Shown in pieces: positions 9,975 to 17,949 of a DNA stretch of 21,508 nt (positions are counted from its first letter, which is position 1; every line of letters starts with the position of its first letter). The stretch spans positions 1 to 21,508 of the forward strand of contig LSSL01000507.1 in the NCBI GenBank assembly GCA_001953115.1. Direction: 5' to 3'. This DNA is from Smittium mucronatum (lineage: Eukaryota; Kickxellomycota; Harpellomycetes; Harpellales; Legeriomycetaceae). A program made the translations under genes and the position numbers. The notes under the pieces were generated by a model. It saw only the letters and a program-made list of their open reading frames with translations, had not been told where the DNA came from and did not search any database.

Positions 9975-10044
9975 ACATTGAATGTTTCATTCAATGAAGA
10001 AATCTTCCCATAAGCATAATTGACTTTTAGAAAATAGAAAACGG

Positions 10045-10052
10045 TATAAATA
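10045..10052 (+). promoter_or_regulatory. TATA-like element TATAAATA
   Basis: A perfect TATAAATA occurs 21 bases before the ATG at 10074, next to a GC-richer patch. In this AT-rich DNA such octamers arise often by chance. The support is its position just ahead of a short Met-initiated frame with a signal-peptide-like start. Confidence 0.25.
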
Positions 10053-10056
10053 AGGG

Positions 10057-10084
10057 AGCTTAGACATTTTGGGATGACTAAGCT
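10057..10084 (+). other. 7 bp inverted repeat followed by T run
   Basis: AGCTTAG (10057-10063) is complementary to CTAAGCT (10078-10084) with a 14-base loop, followed by TTTT. It covers the ATG at 10074, so if transcribed it could fold over the start. A chance origin is possible. Confidence 0.35.
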
Positions 10085-10200
10085 TTTCAACTTGTCTTTT
10101 TCCCTATCTTTTATATTCTAACTAAGTATATCCTGTTACCTTTTATCATTAAAATTATCCCATTAAACTGATCCTTACATTAATAATAAAAAAGATATCA
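10074..10200 (+). pseudogene. Signal-peptide-like start, then broken frame
   Basis: ATG at 10074 gives MTKLFNLSFSLSFIF and then TAA. The same frame continues with LSISCYLLSLKLSH, a second stop, and TDPYINNKKDIKE. A lysine near the N-terminus followed by a Phe/Leu/Ser-rich core resembles a secretory signal. Local GC is about 33%. It may be the start of a decayed secreted-protein gene, but the open pieces are tiny. Confidence 0.22.
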
Positions 10201-10401
10201 AGGAGTAGAACAAAAAAAAACTGATAAGATACTAAAACATATTTTTTTAAAAAAAATATATTTAAAAATAATCCAATTTTCAATATCTATAAAATTTAAT
10301 AATGTATTAATGTGGTCTATAAACAAAGGATTGAAAAATTAAATAAATAAATGAAGTATTTACGCATATAATAATAAAACCCTTTAAATACGTGGTATTA
10401 A

Positions 10402-10572
10402 AATTTTAAGAAAAAACTTTCGCTGCAAGGGATTGTAAAAATTCACTATATTTATAATATAATGATTATTAATCCGAAATTATTCAGTCAATTTTCAGAA
10501 AATTATATTTTTCATACTCATAAAAAAGTAGAGTGTGATTTAAAATTTTCGAAAATATATAAAATGAGATAG
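10402..10572 (+). pseudogene. Open frame of 56 codons
   Basis: Between TAA (10399-10401) and TAG (10570-10572) the plus strand is open for 56 codons, with an internal ATG at 10462 (MIINPKLFSQFSENYIFHTH). The upstream half includes KKKLSLQGIVKIHYIYN. Composition includes S, Q, G, H, E and C. In the same phase after the stop come LHNILDFWSVFSF and YTHSFIQNYFILFSLIK. No family recognised; length is within chance. Confidence 0.27.
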
Positions 10573-10699
10573 AATAGAGGATTTTAATTGCACAATATTT
10601 TGGATTTCTGGAGTGTATTTTCTTTCTAATATTGATGATATACGCACAGTTTTATACAGAACTATTTTATTTTATTTTCTCTAATTAAATAAAAAATGA

Positions 10700-11130
10700 T
10701 TTGGTTAATTAGTTGAAATAAGAAAAAAAAATCAAAAAAGATATGAAGTATGAATTTATTTAAGTTATTAAATTTTTATATATTCTCAATTTTTAGTTAA
10801 AGAGGATGTGAACAGGGTAAAAGCAAATTAATAAAGGGAAAAGTGAGAAATTATAAAAATCAGTAAATTTATATATTTTCATTTATTTTACTATAAACTC
10901 GTTTATTTATCATATGGGCAAAAAAAAATCGGTAGTCGATAATTATAACTGGAATTTTTTTTGAAATAATCTGAAATTTCTCTAGATTTATCGCACATAA
11001 ACATAAATTTAATATTTAATCCACAATAAAAAAAATTCGAAAATTTTGTAGAGATTTAAAAAAATATAATTGATAAAATTGCTCTTTTTGCTTAATTTAG
11101 TATCTATTACCGTTATTTTTTCATATTTTT
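10700..11130. other. AT-rich spacer left of the inverted duplication
   Basis: No convincing frame, RNA or repeat. No target-site duplication of the right flank of the inverted duplication is visible here. Confidence 0.5.
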
Positions 11131-11579
11131 AAGTGGATTTGATATGAATTACGTGAGGCTATTTATTTAGAAAAAAATATTATTTAGTTCGTTTGCAATT
11201 AAAAATAAAATATAATAGTTCAATAGTTCAATAGGTCAATAGAATACCCGATATAAATAATTTTAATTTATTAAATGTGATAAGCTGGTCAAAAATATTG
11301 AATCTTATGGAAATTAGGGATATGAATGTGCGGATAAAAAAAATATGTATTAAAGTTAAAATACGATATCAAAAAATCTAATAAAAGGATATTTAGAGAT
11401 TGAATGAAAAAAAATTAATACAAGAGAATCGAATTAAGTTATATAATCGAGAAATATAAATAATATAACCAGTGAATTTAAAAAAATGAATAATAAAAGC
11501 AGAATTTATCACCATTTATTTTGAATTATACCGAGATTGCCGCTGCATCTAATAATTATACATTAAATTATTATTTTGA
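11131..11579 (+). repeat. Left arm of 449 bp inverted repeat
   Basis: Bases 11131-11579 are the reverse complement of 12239-12687 with four mismatches (11133, 11139, 11330, 11572) and no indels, 99.1% identity. The arm contains an 8 bp tandem repeat (GTTCAATA three times, near 11218-11241) and the start of an open frame (11497 onward). Both arms end abruptly. No flanking target duplication was found. Confidence 0.97.
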
Positions 11580-11652
11580 AACCGAGTATAGTATGAATGC
11601 TGCTTCTGAAAATATTAAAGATATTTCTGTTGGGATATTGACCATTTTTTAA
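11497..11652 (+). pseudogene. Open frame crossing the inner edge of the left arm
   Basis: The frame runs from AAG after TAA to TAA at 11650, 51 codons. It starts QNLSPFILNYTEIAAASNNY and, beyond the identical region, reads YFETEYSMNAASENIKDISV. There is no ATG before Met at about codon 33, so it would be an exon or fragment; an AG precedes the CAG at 11500. The partner frame on the right arm (minus strand) shares the first 25 codons exactly, then keeps F-E, Y, A, N and D positions with conservative changes (E/D, M/L, N/D). That pattern suggests two related coding sequences whose shared part was homogenised. Confidence 0.4.
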
Positions 11653-12133
11653 TTTAATATCATCACTATAATTTAATTTTTCTTAAACATTTTCGATTTT
11701 TTATTTTATCTTTCGTTTGGATTGAAAAATATTTGACTTTAAAGGTATTATCTAACTCTTAAAATGAGTTTATTCGGGATTTTTTTGCTCTAAAAAAGTT
11801 ATACATTCTTTCCCAAAAAACATCAGGTATCTGTTTTTTTTTTGGATTTATTTTACATATTATTGCTTCAAAATTTTATTTTACATTTAGATAAACACAT
11901 TTTAAAGCAAAAATAGTATAATTTAAGATAAATTGGAAAAATAACTTTTTTTAATTTTCACATTTATTTTTTATATAATGATTTTTTAGAAATTTTGTTT
12001 CAGAACAAACTTAAACTTTAATATTTATTTACTATATACTTCATTTTTTAAAACCATTAAATCAATTTATTTCTTTCCATATAATTAAATAAAAATTCTG
12101 CATTATTACTATAAAAAATCCCCAAAAAAATCG

Positions 12134-12167
<34 letters not shown>

Positions 12168-12238
12168 AATATTTAAAAATAGCAGCAGAGTTTGTATCAG
12201 CAGTATTCAAACAAGCAAAATCCAATTTATAATCAATC
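11580..12238 (+). other. 659 bp spacer of the inverted repeat
   Basis: The two ends of the spacer carry the diverged continuations of the paired frames. The middle (about 11655-12110) is AT-rich with no gene or RNA that I can support. If transcribed, the arms would pair into a long hairpin with this segment as loop. Confidence 0.8.
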
Positions 12239-12321
12239 TCAAAATCATAATTTAATGTATAATTATTAGATGCAGCGGCAATCTCGGTATAATTCAAAAT
12301 AAATGGTGATAAATTCTGCTT
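12109..12321 (-). pseudogene. Open frame crossing the inner edge of the right arm
   Basis: The minus strand is open for 70 codons. It shares QNLSPFILNYTEIAAASNNY with the left-arm frame and continues DFEIDYKLDFACLNTADTNS, then AAIFKYLFI. Near its end the TAA microsatellite is translated as nine tyrosines, and the frame finishes DFFGDFL. The first candidate start is TTG at 12297; no ATG is present. Alanine, threonine and aspartate content sets it apart from random AT-rich frames. The tyrosine run shows the microsatellite arose or expanded inside a once open sequence, or that the frame is spurious beyond it. Confidence 0.42.
12134..12172 (+). repeat. (TAA)9 microsatellite with TAAA tail
   Basis: Nine perfect TAA units (12134-12160) followed by about three TAAA-like units. 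It lies in the inverted-repeat spacer close to the right arm and is absent from the left side. Confidence 0.95.
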
Positions 12322-12687
12322 TTATTATTCATTTTTTTAAATTCACTGGTTATATTATTTATATTTCTCGATTATATAACTTAATTCGATTCTCTTGTAT
12401 TAATTTTTTTTCATTCAATCTCTAAATATCCTTTTATTAGATTTTTTGATATCGTATTTTAACTTTAATACATATTTTTTTTATCCGAACATTCATATCC
12501 CTAATTTCCATAAGATTCAATATTTTTGACCAGCTTATCACATTTAATAAATTAAAATTATTTATATCGGGTATTCTATTGACCTATTGAACTATTGAAC
12601 TATTATATTTTATTTTTAATTGCAAACGAACTAAATAATATTTTTTTCTAAATAAATAGCCTCACGTAATTCATATCACATCCAATT
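12239..12687 (-). repeat. Right arm of 449 bp inverted repeat
   Basis: Reverse complement of 11131-11579 with four substitutions and equal length. The outer end overlaps a 16 bp perfect palindrome (12678-12693). The near identity contrasts with the decayed surroundings and implies a recent duplication or ongoing gene conversion. Confidence 0.97.
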
Positions 12688-12693
12688 GGATGT
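12678..12693 (+). repeat. 16 bp perfect palindrome at arm end
   Basis: ACATCCAATTGGATGT is its own reverse complement and straddles the outer end of the right arm. The corresponding left-arm end has two mismatches and no palindrome. It might be a protein-binding site or a breakpoint scar. Confidence 0.8.
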
Positions 12694-13130
12694 AAGAATC
12701 ACCAAAACAAAATCACATCCGCCTAAAAAACATACCCACATACAAATAAAATCACATAAATTTAAAATATATATCCACGTAAAAAAATCGGTTAAATTAA
12801 ATTTTCTGAACCACTTTTTATATATAATTATATTATTTTTTGAAATAAAAAAATAATAACTTAAAATTAAATATGTAATTTCGGAATAAATTTGAGTTTT
12901 ATAAGCAAAATAATTTTAAAAATTTATCGGTAATAATGAAAAAGAGTATTTAAAAATACCTCAAAAAAACTTAATAATTTTTAGAAAAAATTTTCTGCAC
13001 AGTGCAAAAAAAATAAAAGTAAACTAATTTCCAATCTCCAAAACAATATTTTATAGATCTTATTCCAATTCTGAATTCTATAAATAAACTAAGATTTTAC
13101 CAAAATAAAAAATTAAATAATTAAAAACCG
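12694..13130. other. Spacer beginning with an A/C-rich, G-poor strand
   Basis: From 12694 to about 12790 the plus strand is rich in A and C with very few G, and repeats short CACATCC/CACATA motifs. The remainder is ordinary AT-rich DNA without a gene. Confidence 0.45.
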
Positions 13131-13161
13131 TGAATTATGAACTCTCAAGACCCTGAGACAC

Positions 13162-13293
13162 TTAAAAAATATACAAGTTATATTTGTATGAAATGAATTC
13201 AATATGTATTAATAAACATACATAAAAAAAATGCGATAGCTCTAACAAATCAACATCTGATAAGCAAAAATCTTTTATATCAGACACAAGTAA
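13162..13293 (-). pseudogene. Open frame of 43 codons
   Basis: The minus strand reads SDIKDFCLSDVDLLELSHFF and LIHIEFISYKYNLYIF before TAA, then VSQGLESS in the same frame. Acidic residues are frequent. The segment H-I-E-F-x-S recurs in the frame at 13500-13733 (THIEFNSRHTYIY), hinting at a diverged duplication, though the DNA match is short and AT-rich. Confidence 0.27.
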
Positions 13294-13499
13294 TTAATTA
13301 GATGATTCAAACATAAGCTTTAAGTCTAATTGAACTCAATTTCCAGTTTTATTAATAATAATGAAAATAATTTTTGTAGAATATTAATACATATGCTGAA
13401 ATTATAAATCATAGAAACGATAAAAATTTTAATTGATTTTTGAATTTTTTTCAAGTATTCATTGTTTCAAAAAAAATTCAGACGGATCTCAATCATAAC

Positions 13500-13733
13500 C
13501 TACTTATTAAAAGATATCATATAACAATAGAAGGAATAAACATAAATTAAAGGGGAATTTTGTATCAGTGAAATAGATATGATAAAAATGAAGAAGCAAT
13601 AGATATATGTATGTCTTGAATTAAATTCAATGTGTGTAATCATAAAATAATTTAGAACTATATACAAGATATTTTGTTTCGGATTCTGCCCTTTCAATAA
13701 AAAGTGCAGTATTAAAATTTGACCATGTGTTTT
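13500..13733 (-). pseudogene. Open frame of 77 codons
   Basis: The minus strand is open from 13733 to TAG at 13500. It begins THGQILILHFLLKGQNPKQN; the first ATG gives MITHIEFNSRHTYIYCFFIF, followed by a hydrophobic stretch. From that ATG the product would be about 48 residues with one possible membrane segment. About one frame of this length is expected by chance. No family recognised. Confidence 0.3.
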
Positions 13734-13937
13734 TTAGAATAAAATTTTGATAAAAATTTCTTGGAAACATCCAGAATTTGAGTGGAGGGGTGGGGGAAAT
13801 AAAATAGGCTCCAGTAAAATTAAATAATTATAAAAAACCTATCTTACTTTAAAAGCTATTTTTAATAATTTAAAAATATATTTTATTGGAATTTATAATC
13901 ATATTATTGAAAATTATAAGAGATTTGATTTCTAAAA

Positions 13938-14204
13938 TCAAATCCAATTTTGAAAATACATGTATATAAATTTTTTTTTGGGAAATGAATCTTTTATTTT
14001 TTTTGTTAAAAAGTAAAAAAAAATCTGGATTAAAATCCATTCTATTATCAGAAAAGAGGACATAATAATTAAATATAAATAATTCTTACGAAAAAAAATT
14101 CGACTATTTACACTAATTCTGCGGAGGTTATTTTTAAACATATCTTGGAATCTAAATTTTATATTTCTATAATAAGCGGAAATTTTGAGGGGATAAATTT
14201 GCAA
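13938..14204 (-). pseudogene. Open frame with a possible membrane segment
   Basis: The frame opens at TTG (14204) directly after TAA; the first ATG is codon 22 (MFKNNLRRISVNSRIFFRKN), leaving about 67 codons. A basic N-terminal part is followed by LYLIIMSSFLIIEWILIQ, hydrophobic enough to span a membrane, then a basic tail (KKIKDSFPKKK). A single-pass protein with positive flanks is possible. There is no promoter or neighbour to support it. Confidence 0.3.
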
Positions 14205-14369
14205 TTAAATCGATTTTTTGAAACATAAAAAATGCTAAATATATATTGAAATATTTGAAAAAAATAAATTTTTCTTAGCCTTATAAAAATATCCATAATT
14301 TTTATAAGTCAAAAAAGAGGAAATTAAGAAAAAAATCACGAAAAATCTTAACCTAAGAATGATTAATGT

Positions 14370-14544
14370 ATTTTTTATAATATATATATATTTTAGAGAG
14401 TCTAATTAAAATACTTCAAAGTCTAGTAAAAAACATAAAAATATAATAAAAAAGAATAAAATATATATTTCATCTCACTCCCCTCTGTCGCTCTTGCGGC
14501 TCCGTACCCACTGGGTATTGGTTCAAGGATTTTTTATAATATAT
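14370..14544 (-). mobile_element. Possible SINE-like insertion with 16 bp flanking repeats
   Basis: The exact 16-mer ATTTTTTATAATATAT occurs at 14370-14385 and 14529-14544, enclosing 143 bp. On the minus strand the enclosed DNA begins immediately after the repeat with a GC-rich head (14474-14528) and ends in AT-rich sequence, as expected for a short retroposon with target duplications. The head contains TACCCAGTGGGTA, loosely like an RNA polymerase III A box, but no B box follows on that strand. The flanking repeats are low complexity, so chance is a real alternative. Confidence 0.3.
14474..14528 (+). other. GC-rich island with small hairpins
   Basis: About 57% GC across 55 bases, unique in the window. 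On the plus strand TACCC-ACT-GGGTA can form a 5 bp hairpin and CGC-TCTT-GCG a 3 bp one. GGTTCAAGG followed by TTTTTT at 14530 recalls a tRNA T-arm/B box and a Pol III terminator, but no cloverleaf can be drawn. It may be a structured small RNA, a retroposon head or a fragment of a conserved gene. Identity unknown. Confidence 0.5.
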
Positions 14545-14549
14545 TAATT

Positions 14550-15470
14550 GAATATTACTTTCAATAAATAAATTTATTTTTTAAATTTATTCGAATGTGC
14601 TAAGGCTTTATAGAAGATTTATATATTAAAAACCAATAAATTATATAAATTAATAAAAATTTAAACAGGAAATTCGCTTAAATTTTTGCGCGAGATTTTC
14701 TGAATTATTAGTTCAGAACGAAATTTTTTTTAGTTTAACACATCTCGGATGACATATATTAAACTTTTGGATTTAATTAAACTTAATACCCATTATTATA
14801 AAATAAATCTTCAGTGTTTTTGAAAAATTCTTCAAGTTATTTGATATATTCCGTATTAAACCCATTTAGTTTTTTGAATAGAATATCACAATTTAAATTT
14901 TGTCCATTTAGAGACTTTTTTGAATTGTAAAATTAAAAATTCATGATAGCATAATTAAAGTATTTTTACGAAATATTTTGTAATTTCATTTTTTTTTTAG
15001 ATTTAACTAAGTTTAATTCGACTCTTAAATAAAATACAATATATAAAATCAATAAGTTATAAAAAAACCTTTAGATCAAAAATAATAAATTATTTAATTT
15101 GAGTATATTTGTTCCAGAAACGAGTTTATTTGAGTTAAAAGCTTTTTTTTAATGTGAAATTTTTCGATTTTGGTTTTCGTGGTAAAGAGGGGGATGGGAT
15201 AATGCTTAAAAAATTTAGTTTATTCAATATATAGCGTCGAAAAATTCATTTAATTTTAGGATAACTTATTTGGATTTACAGAATATAAAAAACAGAATTG
15301 TTGAAAAATTCTCTTCGGAAAGATAATTACTATTCATAAATGAATTAACATTTTTCGAGAAAAATTATCAGTTAAAAGATAAATTTATTTAATTATTAAA
15401 GTATTGTTTTTAGTCTAAATTTTTGTATAAAAAAATAATTTTGGTTGTTATAAAATTTTAATTATAATAT
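14550..15470. other. AT-rich spacer
   Basis: One short plus-strand frame with ATG at 14749 (MTYIKLLDLIKLNTHYYKIN, open 14734-14823) is within chance. No RNA, repeat or mobile element end is evident. Confidence 0.45.
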
Positions 15471-15473
15471 AAA

Positions 15474-15915
15474 TTAGCGGCCATTAAAACAAAGGTAACT
15501 ATTATTTGGAACATTCTCTTCGAATTGTGTAAGAATCAATAGTAGAATTTTACCACCTCCATAATTTGGAAATATACCAGGAGTTTTCATAGAATCATAA
15601 TAATTAAAAATTTTAGGTTTAAAAAGAATTTACTATTGGAAAAATATAAAAATTGGGTTTTAGCTAATAATTTTTTCTATAATATATATTCTTAATGAAT
15701 AAGGCGTTTTATAGTGTATCTTATTTCAGGGCTAGGTAATAAAAATCCCATAACCATAATGAATACCCGATTAAGTCGTTAAAAAACTAGAATTCTAAGT
15801 CAATTTCCGAAGTTTTAACTCTTATATAGTCAATTTGGAACTCACACCGTCCAGTAATCCGAAAATTTTAAAAGAAATTTAGCACGTTTTAAGTGGCTGA
15901 TTTTTTATTTGATTT
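15474..15915 (-). pseudogene. Decayed gene in at least three frames
   Basis: Reading downward from about 15870: RITGRCEFQIDYIRVKTSEI followed by TAG; then, one frame over, RVFIMVMGFLLPSPEIRYTI ending at TAA; then an open run 15629-15474 with ATG at 15590 (MKTPGIFPNYGGGKILLLIL, then TQFEENVPNNSYLCFNGR) to TAA. Local GC is 32-38%, well above background, and residues include G, P, Q, E, W and C. The last frame change lies at a T5 run near 15640. No family recognised. The three consecutive glycines are reminiscent of a turn or nucleotide-binding loop, without a full motif. Confidence 0.5.
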
Positions 15916-16218
15916 TATCAATAAAAATATGAAGATGTAAATATACCAATTTAAATAGTGAGAAAAATGTCTTTGAAAAGGGTTTATGCATGGAATTTTT
16001 TATAAGAATTCTAACTTCAAAAATTTTTAAAAAAATAAAACCATAATAGCATCTCTTTATTTTTTATATCAAATTTTCTTCCGAATTGCACGACTTAATA
16101 ACCGGAATTACTAATACAATTTAAAACATAATTTTTGTTACTATATAAATTTAAATTTTTATATATGCATAAAAAGTATTTAGGATAATTTTTCTATCGA
16201 TGCTCGAAACTTTCATAA

Positions 16219-16491
16219 GATAAAATAATTAATCAGAAAAGCAAAAAAAAGCCCAAATCCTCAAATTTTCAAATCAAAATACCCGTATCATCAAACTCGT
16301 TAAATCATAACCAAGTTCAAGATAGCCGAAAATTATTCATGTTATTTACGGAATATTATGCTAAAAAGATGGAAGTTGGTAATAAAATTAATTTTTTAAT
16401 TTTTCATTTAGATTTTGAATCATTAGTCCCTCTTCTAATTAAGTTCTTTTTTTTTATTCTTTTTTGTTTTCACTTAATAAAATTTCACTAA
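16219..16491 (+). CDS. Uninterrupted 90-codon frame, hypothetical
   Basis: After TAA (16216-16218) the plus strand is open to TAA at 16489. The N-terminal part is basic (QKSKKKPKSSNFQIKIPVSS), then NHNQVQDSRKLFMLFTEYYA; the first ATG is at 16339 and would yield 50 residues (MLFTEYYAKKMEVGNKINFL and onward). The C-terminus (LVPLLIKFFFFILFCFHLI) is hydrophobic enough for a membrane segment. After the stop the same phase continues KINIQNLVHELKL. It faces the 16636-16962 minus-strand frame 145 bp away. No family recognised. It could be an exon plus its intronless continuation, or a relic. Confidence 0.42.
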   Translation, partial: DKIINQKSKKKPKSSNFQIKIPVSSNSLNHNQVQDSRKLFMLFTEYYAKKMEVGNKINFLIFHLDFESLVPLLIKFFFFILFCFHLIKFH

Positions 16492-16635
16492 ACTTTTTTA
16501 AAAATAAATATTCAAAACTTGGTTCACGAGCTGAAGCTTTAAATTTTACATAAATTATTCATTATTACGAAGGTTTTCAAGGGAAAATCTATTTAAATGA
16601 AAATTATATATTTTAAAAATTAAATTAAAGATAGT

Positions 16636-16962
16636 TTAGAATTTATAAACAGAGGCTATACCCAAGTACCAGTTTTTATTTATTTTCTTCTGATTTACCA
16701 CCTTCTTCCCTTTTGAAGTTAACTTTATGTCCAAACCATCGTTTCTCTTTATATACACTGAAAAATAGTATATTTGGTTACTTTTTTGGGATTTGCAAAA
16801 ATATTTGCAAGAGAAATAAGTGCCATTAATGAAACAATGTTTTTTTTGGGGGAATGTGAGAAAAAAAAATTCACTTAAAAACTGTATAAAAGAATTTGAA
16901 TTATCAAAATAAATTTTATTGAACTTTTTAGGTAGAATTTCGATTTTTTTGTTGCCAATCAT
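16636..16962 (-). CDS. Longest ATG-initiated frame, hypothetical protein
   Basis: ATG at 16962 opens 108 codons to TAA at 16636. The sequence starts MIGNKKIEILPKKFNKIYFD, has a central cysteine-containing part (KKHCFINGTYFSCKYFCKSQ), then YYFSVYIKRNDGLDIKLTSK and a basic tail ending NWYLGIASVYKF. Three Cys and one His in 20 residues (C-x8-C-x3-C) might bind metal, but the spacing fits no finger that I know. Local GC is about 29%. About 0.05-0.1 such frames are expected by chance. It lies downstream, on the same strand, of the transposase-like relic (17420-17949) and could belong to the same element. Confidence 0.45.
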   Translation of the reverse strand: MIGNKKIEILPKKFNKIYFDNSNSFIQFLSEFFFLTFPQKKHCFINGTYFSCKYFCKSQKSNQIYYFSVYIKRNDGLDIKLTSKGKKVVNQKKINKNWYLGIASVYKF

Positions 16963-16976
16963 AGATTTTTAGGGAC

Positions 16977-17003
16977 AAAATATATAAAATATATAAAATA
17001 TAT
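16977..17003 (+). repeat. Short 9 bp tandem repeat TATATAAAA
   Basis: About three copies of TATATAAAA lie directly upstream of the ATG of the 16636-16962 minus-strand frame (15 bp away), where an AT-rich promoter would be expected. This may be simple slippage. Confidence 0.6.
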
Positions 17004-17185
17004 ATCTTATTCCTATTTCTTTCTAAAAAAAAGCTCTGTCATCTTTTTCTAAGAACTCGTATTAATTTATTCCACCGAATTATAAAAATTATGAAATTTC
17101 ATATTCCTTTAATATTTCTTTCGATAAACCTATAGATTTAATGATAATTGAGGCGCTGTATCTTAAAAAAGTTTCTTAAATATTT

Positions 17186-17317
17186 CTAGTATATTTTTTG
17201 TCGAGGAACCGAAAACTGATGATCTCTCGTACTAATCATCCTTTTTTCGAAGTATTTTTTCGAAGTTTTTCCCATTAAGCTATGCATCAAGCTGAAATCT
17301 TCCCACTTTATTTTTTA
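17186..17317 (-). pseudogene. Coding-like fragment downstream of the transposase relic
   Basis: A minus-strand frame reads KWEDFSLMHSLMGKTSKKYF and EKRMISTRDHQFSVPRQKIY before TAG (17186-17188). It is higher in GC than its flanks and lies 100 bp downstream of the MULE-like relic on the same strand, so it may be part of the transposase C-terminal region. No diagnostic motif is visible. Confidence 0.3.
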
Positions 17318-17419
17318 ATTTAAATTTTGCCTTTTTTAAATAAATCTTCATTTACCAGTATTAATACAAATGTATTTTTATAAATTATATATTTAATCAA
17401 AACATGTTAATACCTATAA

Positions 17420-17949
17420 TTATTTTATTTTTTTGCTGAAATATAACCAAAAATTGATACTTTTTAATTTTATTTGGAGGTTTTCTATCGCCTTTTTCAT
17501 TTGCAAGGTCGAATCTACTAATAAGCTATCTAATTTTAAAACAAAACTGAATTACATAGCCTCCCCAAAGACCGAATTAAATACCCAAAGACAATCCTTG
17601 GTATCATCTCTACTCATTGTGCTTTTGAAATAAGGGAAGAAGACCAATTTTTGTAGGTTATAACAACCAATAAAACAGGGAAACTACCTTTAATCAATTT
17701 AAATGTGTTTTTTTTGTGAATATTCAAAGCCATTAAAATAATTTTGACCATGGCTTTTGAACTATCAAGAGTGATGTGAACTAATTTCCTGAAAATTATC
17801 CAGTGAAATATGGATATGAGACTATCAAAACTTCCCACAATTCCAATTTCATTTCTCAACATGCTTTTCCATAACAAATAATTTCTTTTAATTTTTCTAT
17901 TGTAATTTTTCGGTGTAGAATAAATAATCCCAAATACACCTTTATGCTT
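17420..17949 (-). pseudogene. MULE/FAR1-type transposase relic
   Basis: The minus strand is open from 17949 to TGA at 17614 (111 codons), overlaps an ATG frame at 17617 (ATGA junction) that reads to TAA at 17552, and continues in that frame to 17420. In order the peptides are KAMVKIILMALNIHKKNTFK, GSFPVLLVVITYKNWSSSLI, RDDTKDCLWVFNSVFGEAM and KLDSLLVDSTLQMKKAIENL. These match the layout of MULE transposase cores: a D-x-T-Y-K-T-N-x-F-K block, P-L-L-x-V-V-G-x-T, an acidic-x-Y/C-x-W-V block and T-D-x-x-x-x-M-x-x-A-I. The first catalytic Asp is replaced by Asn (LNIHKKN) and a frameshift and stop are present, so it is inactive. Local GC is about 34%. Assignment is from remembered family pattern, not a search. 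Confidence 0.5.

Noticed and set aside
16194..16355. Minus-strand frame whose only stops are TGA, suggesting TGA = Trp
   Set aside because: The plus strand of the same bases is an uninterrupted, better-composed 90-codon frame; the TGAs are reverse complements of TCA. Other relics are broken mainly by TAA and TAG, so there is no consistent case for a changed code. The similar stretch at 18577-18747 is also ambiguous in strand.
17433..17633. Plus-strand 66-codon frame
   Set aside because: It lies antisense to the transposase-like relic, which has the better ordered motifs.
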